DNA of 22,041 bases from Nemertoderma westbladi (lineage: Eukaryota; Xenacoelomorpha; Nemertodermatida; Nemertodermatidae), in the NCBI GenBank assembly GCA_032718475.1, contig JAUCBJ010007523.1:1-22041 (forward strand). Reading direction: 5' to 3'. Positions 18,351 to 22,041 of the stretch are shown here, one piece after another. Under the pieces are notes generated by a model. That model was not told the DNA's origin. It was given only the letters and a program-made list of their open reading frames with translations, and did not search any database. The position numbers and the translations under genes are program-made. The stretch's first letter is position 1. Every line of letters begins with the position of its first letter.

Positions 18351-18635
18351 CAATACCATACCCATTGGGGTTGAACTTAACACACATTTTGTATCCATAC
18401 ATAGACGTATAGAAGGGTTCCGAATCTATACTCAATACCTTTCCTTCTTTAGCTTCAGGCAAAATCTTCCTTTGAAAATCTGATATTTTCATTAAAAGGA
18501 CTCCTTTAGTAGCACGCTCTTCAAATAATTTTATCTGAGCACCTTGCTCAGATAATTTACACTCAATATTTGCCAACTGCTCGTAAATTGGAGAGATACG
18601 CCTATTCCTACTATCGGAAGAGACGGTAACAATAC
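18351..18635 (-). CDS. TRAF-family exon: end of coiled coil and first half of the MATH (TRAF-C) domain
   Basis: A single exon of about 285 bp, after the acceptor GATATTGCAG and before a donor GTAAAG (a second GTAAAG six bases on is an alternative, same phase). It encodes a short coiled coil (IYEQLANIECKLSEQ, IKLFEER), then the opening of a TRAF-C/MATH domain: GVLLMKISDF, a SIDSEPFYTSMYGYKMC stretch and NPNGYGIGKGK. These match the W-K-I, FYTS..GYK.C and NG.G.GKG landmarks of TRAF proteins, which bind receptor tails and relay innate immune signals to NF-kB and kinase pathways. Met replaces the usual Trp before K-I. The frame enters from a preceding exon (last two bases of a codon first). Neither the RING/zinc-finger exons upstream nor the exon encoding the rest of the MATH domain is visible on either side. 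The gene either has very long introns or this is a stranded remnant. Confidence 0.8.
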
Positions 18636-19970
18636 CTGCAATATCCTACTGTAAAGTTTGTAAATCAAATCATAAATCCGACCTTCTCACCAAAACAGTA
18701 AACCCTAAGTAAGCGAATATATATTGCAGTATCGATCTCTTTTAACCGGTGAGGCAGAAAACAGTCTACGAGCAGACAAACTTCGATAAAACAAAATCCC
18801 GCGCAGCGAATCCTAAAATCAGGCTGACTCACTGACGGACTAAGGGGCTCGTATACTTTGCCGCGGTGTGATTTATATGGTTGGGCAAAGGGACGCTAGC
18901 TAGGTACAGAGCAGATTTGGAGATGTCTAACTAGCGAGCAAAGTGCAGTAAGGACGAAAGTTAATTTTATATATTTTGAGGTGTAAATAATTTCTAACGC
19001 GCGCGTGTCAATTCTGAATGGTCAAAGCAGTTTTGCTCCCTCACATATATAATTACTGGGTACGGTGTGCATTTTACGAATATTCTAATTTTGTAACTTG
19101 TAGGTCCAATACTCACGAATGGTAAGGTTCCTTCCCCTCTTGCGTATTTCCAGGACTCAAATTCAGGCATAAGGTTAATACTACGCCCAGAATTCGGCAA
19201 TTTTAGGTACCAGGTCCCTGATACTAAGAAGAGATGTGTTAGTTTACTACTGTAGGCGTACAGGTACTAATAGCTATCCTGGCTCTTATCTAGAATTTTA
19301 GTCACCCAGGTAGTCCGGGTAACTTCCTATTAGGGCGTTGGCGGGGACACGGTAGATGTTAGTATATCCCTGATAGCCTCAATTTATTTGCGCCTAGCGT
19401 AAACTGCCCTACCGCCTGAACGGTACAATCCCAATTCAGGTGAAAACACAGCAACCCCCTAGCCTACAAGTTCTGATGTAATGGACACAGTCGTACTGCA
19501 AATAGTCGCACACACACCTGTACTTAGCAAGAGTTAAGCGTACAGTTTGCTGCACCCTAACCAATGTGTATGCCTTGTACCGGTGTGCCTACGTCCTATC
19601 TGCGTACTAGTATCTGCTCTCTCTCCCTCCCCCCGTAGGAATATGAAGGTCTACTGCGGTTTTTCCTGAATCAAGACAGTACAGTCCCTATGATGTAATT
19701 TTAGGCTCACAGCGTGTCACTACGTCTACCCTTTTGATCTTTTGGTCTTACACTTAGGTAGCAAGGATCGAACGCTGTCTAACCTTTCAGGCGATGGGCG
19801 AATAACTCTAAATGGTATTGCGGGTTGTCTCTCGTCTACATTCCCGTGATGTTCCCGTTCATTGCTGCGGCCCGATCTCTAGCTGGCCATCCCGTCCCTG
19901 AGTTTGTTCACCGTAGCGAAACCATAGTAAAACAGATAGAAAAGCTGAGATGTGACTAGTATTTCTGACT
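18636..19970. other. Gene-free stretch, slightly less AT-rich
   Basis: No recognised gene. A 68-codon minus-strand frame (18994-19200) includes a GTGAGT donor-like site (19116-19111), but no acceptor pairing or domain supports it. The stretch may be the flank or interior of a retroelement that ends at the promoter-like module to the right. Confidence 0.4.
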
Positions 19971-20205
19971 TTTATTACAAAAGATACAATTATAATACAA
20001 TGTAATCTGAGAATAAAGATTGTGATATAAGATTGATAACTAATGAACAAATCGCACCTTTATATACTAAATTTGTGCCGCAATCAATCGAGAAAATTCT
20101 CGATTGTTCTATGGGTTCTAACAAGGTTTTAAAGATAGCTATTGGTCCAGCTAATATATAACTTGCACGACATTGGTTACAATCAAATAACTACAGTCTC
20201 ATTGG
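19971..20205 (-). promoter_or_regulatory. Compact promoter-like module, possibly from an LTR
   Basis: Read on the minus strand: ACCAATGAG (CCAAT at 20205-20201), ACCAATGTC (20176-20172) and ACCAATAGC (20145-20141), spaced about 30 bp. Then comes the palindrome CAATCGAGAA-AA-TTCTCGATTG (20106-20085), with a preceding AGAAC that gives a gapped heat-shock-element pattern (nGAAn, 5-bp gap, nGAAnnTTCn). Then a TATA box TATATAAAGG (about 20067-20058), and AATAAA at 19976-19971. A TATA box about 90 bases from a polyadenylation signal fits the U3-R organisation of a retroelement LTR. No gene with a matching start follows. LTR borders were not found. Confidence 0.5.
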
Positions 20206-20276
20206 TACAGATAAATGCAATTAATTTGTAGCGGTTAATTTAAATGAGTTGAAATTCTGCACAAAAAATAATTCGC

Positions 20277-20351
20277 ACTTACTAGGATTCGAACTCGATA
20301 CCTACTACACATATAATTTCCAACGCTCTACCAACTGAGCTACTGAACCAC
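20277..20351 (-). repeat. tRNA-derived unit with polymerase III A and B boxes (SINE head or tRNA pseudogene)
   Basis: The A box TAGCTCAGTTGG (20342-20331) fits the consensus, and the B box GTTCGAATC (20294-20286) is perfect. The D arm can form (GCTC...GAGC). The acceptor, anticodon and T stems do not pair, so it cannot be a working tRNA. In invertebrates such units usually head SINEs. It reads into AATTATTTTTTG, which has a T-run that could end transcription. No SINE tail or target duplication was resolved. Confidence 0.65.
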
Positions 20352-20639
20352 TTGACCGATAGATGCACAAATGACAGAACCAATACGAGTGAGAACTCAA
20401 AGCAATCTTTACAAAGTTAATCCGAATAAAATAAAATTTTGAAAATCCACGGCATTTAGGGAATATAATTCTATACCGCTCCATGAAAACAGGATATTAT
20501 CGTGCATAAAATATACGGTTTTCACCAATAATCAATCAAACTATAGAATACTTAGGGCGTACTTACATATTTACAATTAAGTTTCAAACAATACTTCCTT
20601 TCTACGTAATGATTCGATACAAAATAATTACAAATTCAA

Positions 20640-21335
20640 ACTTTACGTATTTATGGCTTTACTAAGTAAGTACAATATAAATCTAAATTAAATTCACCAA
20701 TATAAATCTATTGCATCTCAGATATTGCATAAATTCAAACAATTACAAATACAAATAAATGAAAACAATAAGAAAGGCTCGCGAGTCTTCCATCTACTAT
20801 TGCATCCCAAATATTGCATAAATTCAAATAATTACAAATACTTTCGTACCTAAATGTAGATTGCATAAGTTTGGAATAATTACAAATATGAGTCTTTCTG
20901 AGCACAAAATTTTCTGTCTATAAAACTTTCTCTTTAGGTACAAATACTGCTTATAAAATATAAATTGCATAATATTCGGAACAATACAAATTGCATAAGT
21001 TTGGAATAATATAAATTGTATAAGTTCGGAATAATTACAAATATAAATATAAATTCTTACAAATATAAACTCTCTTTGGGTAGTCTTACTAAATATAGAT
21101 ATAAACTGCATAAGTTTAGAATAATATAAACCTTTGCATCTCAAATATGAAACATAAATCTTTCAAATATAAGTTCCTTCTAAACTTTCTAAATTTCATA
21201 AATTCGGAACAATACAAATTGCATAAGTTTGGAATAAACACAAATATAAAATATAGGTTTTACTAAATATGAGTCCCTTTTAGAGTATAAAACTTTCTAA
21301 ATATAAAACATATAATTCAAATAAATCACAAATCA
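20640..21335. repeat. AT-rich degenerate repeat around TTGCATAAGTTTGGAATAAT
   Basis: Words such as TTGCATAAGTTTGGAATAAT, TTGTATAAGTTCGGAATAAT and CTGCATAAGTTTAGAATAAT recur irregularly (near 20861, 20992, 21013, 21107, 21219), mixed with ATTACAAATATAAAT. Spacing is uneven, so this is a decayed tandem expansion. It lies just 3' of the stop of the 21379-22041 reading frame. Confidence 0.65.
20768..20791. repeat. 24-bp direct repeat, copy 1
   Basis: ATAAGAAAGGCTCGCGAGTC-TTCC; the copy at 21335-21358 differs at one base (CACGAG for CGCGAG). The pair brackets most of the AT-rich repeat, so the repeat region may have been inserted or expanded between them. Confidence 0.85.
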
Positions 21336-21358
21336 TAAGAAAGGCTCACGAGTCTTCC
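21335..21358. repeat. 24-bp direct repeat, copy 2
   Basis: Second copy, immediately 3' of the unrecognised reading frame (minus strand stop at 21379). Confidence 0.85.
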
Positions 21359-21378
21359 GTCCACCCTTGCCCTCCCTT

Positions 21379-22041
21379 TTATCGCTTAGTTGATCGAGCC
21401 CTGCCGCGTCCTCGAAAACTGCGCACAGGTGACTTTGCTCGCGATATGGGACTTGTGGGGCGAGTCACTGGTTTACTTGGGACGTTAAGAGACGGTGCAA
21501 CTATTTCCTCGCAAATTCGTCTATTTGGCATCCCAAAACCTCGACCAATTCCTCGTGACCGATCAGTCGTCACTACAGTTGGTAGAACGTCTGGGAACGC
21601 GTGAGAAGCGGACGACGCAGACCCAAGAGTAGCTTGCGCCCCCTGTTGATCAGCTGGTGTATGTCCCGATCCTCCTACCGGTTCTCTTGGAAGTGATACC
21701 GTATCCCGAGTGACTCGAATAGTCGGCTCAACTCCCTTGCGTTCTTCCACATTAATAATTTTCTTCAATTGTTGGCCCACTTTCTGGACCCGTATGATCC
21801 TACCCTGCCCGTCCTCCCGAGGGTGACGTGCAGACGGCGCAACCGGAGTGGCTGGTATATTCGTCGCCTCTAGGACCTCTTCTTCCTCGAATACGCTCGC
21901 TCGTATACGTTTATGGTAAAACGCGGCTCGGTACGCCCATGCGACGGTTAACCAAGCTCCCTTGTTCCGCTTTTCAGTTCGGAAACGATCAAATTCACCA
22001 TACGTGATACGATTTACGACTTTCTGAAAATTCCACGTGTT
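21379..22041 (-). CDS. Unrecognised protein, C-terminal 220 residues, partial at window edge
   Basis: The frame is open from the window edge to a stop at 21379. The first 55 residues are compact and aromatic-rich (YGEFDRFRTEKR, GAWLTVAWAYRAAFYHKR). A short acidic run follows (FEEEEVLE). The rest is low-complexity, rich in Pro, Ser, Thr and Arg, ending in the strongly basic RGRGRARSTKR. Base composition is clearly richer in G+C than the AT-rich DNA at its 3' side, so the frame is likely under coding constraint. A basic disordered tail suggests nucleic-acid binding, as in gag-like or nucleocapsid-like proteins, but no zinc knuckle, protease or polymerase motif is seen. It could be the last part of a retroelement ORF or a host gene. 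No function is assigned. Confidence 0.6.
   Translation of the reverse strand, partial: NTWNFQKVVNRITYGEFDRFRTEKRNKGAWLTVAWAYRAAFYHKRIRASVFEEEEVLEATNIPATPVAPSARHPREDGQGRIIRVQKVGQQLKKIINVEERKGVEPTIRVTRDTVSLPREPVGGSGHTPADQQGAQATLGSASSASHAFPDVLPTVVTTDRSRGIGRGFGMPNRRICEEIVAPSLNVPSKPVTRPTSPISRAKSPVRSFRGRGRARSTKR

Noticed and set aside
18994-19200. 68-codon minus-strand frame with a GTGAGT donor-like site
   Set aside because: No acceptor with matching phase, no recognised domain, and no neighbouring exon.
20277-20351. Functional tRNA gene
   Set aside because: A and B boxes are good, but the acceptor, anticodon and T stems do not pair.

Overview
This looks like a transposon-rich stretch of an animal nuclear genome, most likely a marine invertebrate. 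It is AT-rich and gene-poor, with animal-type splice sites (GTAAGT, GTTAGT and pyrimidine-AG). It also carries a 5'-truncated L2/CR1-like LINE, a tRNA-derived repeat, and animal gene fragments (TRAF, Prp19). Frequent AGGCCTA and ACCGGT words fit what I know of echinoderm-like deuterostome DNA, but this does not fix the taxon.

Layout. 1-2075 (minus): three exons, open at the left edge, of a gene with an N-terminal beta-barrel-like module, a coiled coil and a probable C-terminal BEN-like domain. 2189-4528 (minus): an intact 779-residue CACTA/EnSpm-like (Tnp2-type) transposase only 113 bp upstream of that gene, so the two may form a two-gene mobile element. 4530-7355: no gene; homopolymer G/C tracts and a possible 834-bp inverted-repeat element. 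7356-8829: two abutting tandem arrays (39-bp and 46-bp units). 9319-10632: a foldback-type element whose inverted arms are arrays of an AAAAATATCGAG motif, with an apparent 8-bp target duplication. 10815-12441: a second inverted-repeat element with TA at both ends. 12664-12800: a cluster of a CpG-rich 17-mer in both orientations.

13360-16103: two identical 134-bp direct repeats that bracket a truncated intronless copy of the Prp19 U-box (minus). 16421-17432: the LINE reverse-transcriptase fragment (minus) with a TAA microsatellite tail. 17595-17850: nested palindromes and a short MITE-like element. 18351-18635: one orphan TRAF (MATH) exon (minus). 19971-20205: a compact promoter-like module (three CCAAT boxes, a heat-shock-element-like palindrome, a TATA box, then AATAAA) on the minus strand with no recognisable gene behind it, possibly an LTR. 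20277-20351: a tRNA-like A/B-box unit. 20640-21335: an AT-rich degenerate repeat. 21379-22041 (minus): the 3' part of an unrecognised basic, low-complexity protein that runs off the window.

The only genes that plausibly work together are the transposase and the BEN-like gene. That arrangement recalls the transposase plus DNA-binding partner of plant CACTA elements. The rest are independent insertions and gene debris. All calls come from reading the sequence; no database search was run.
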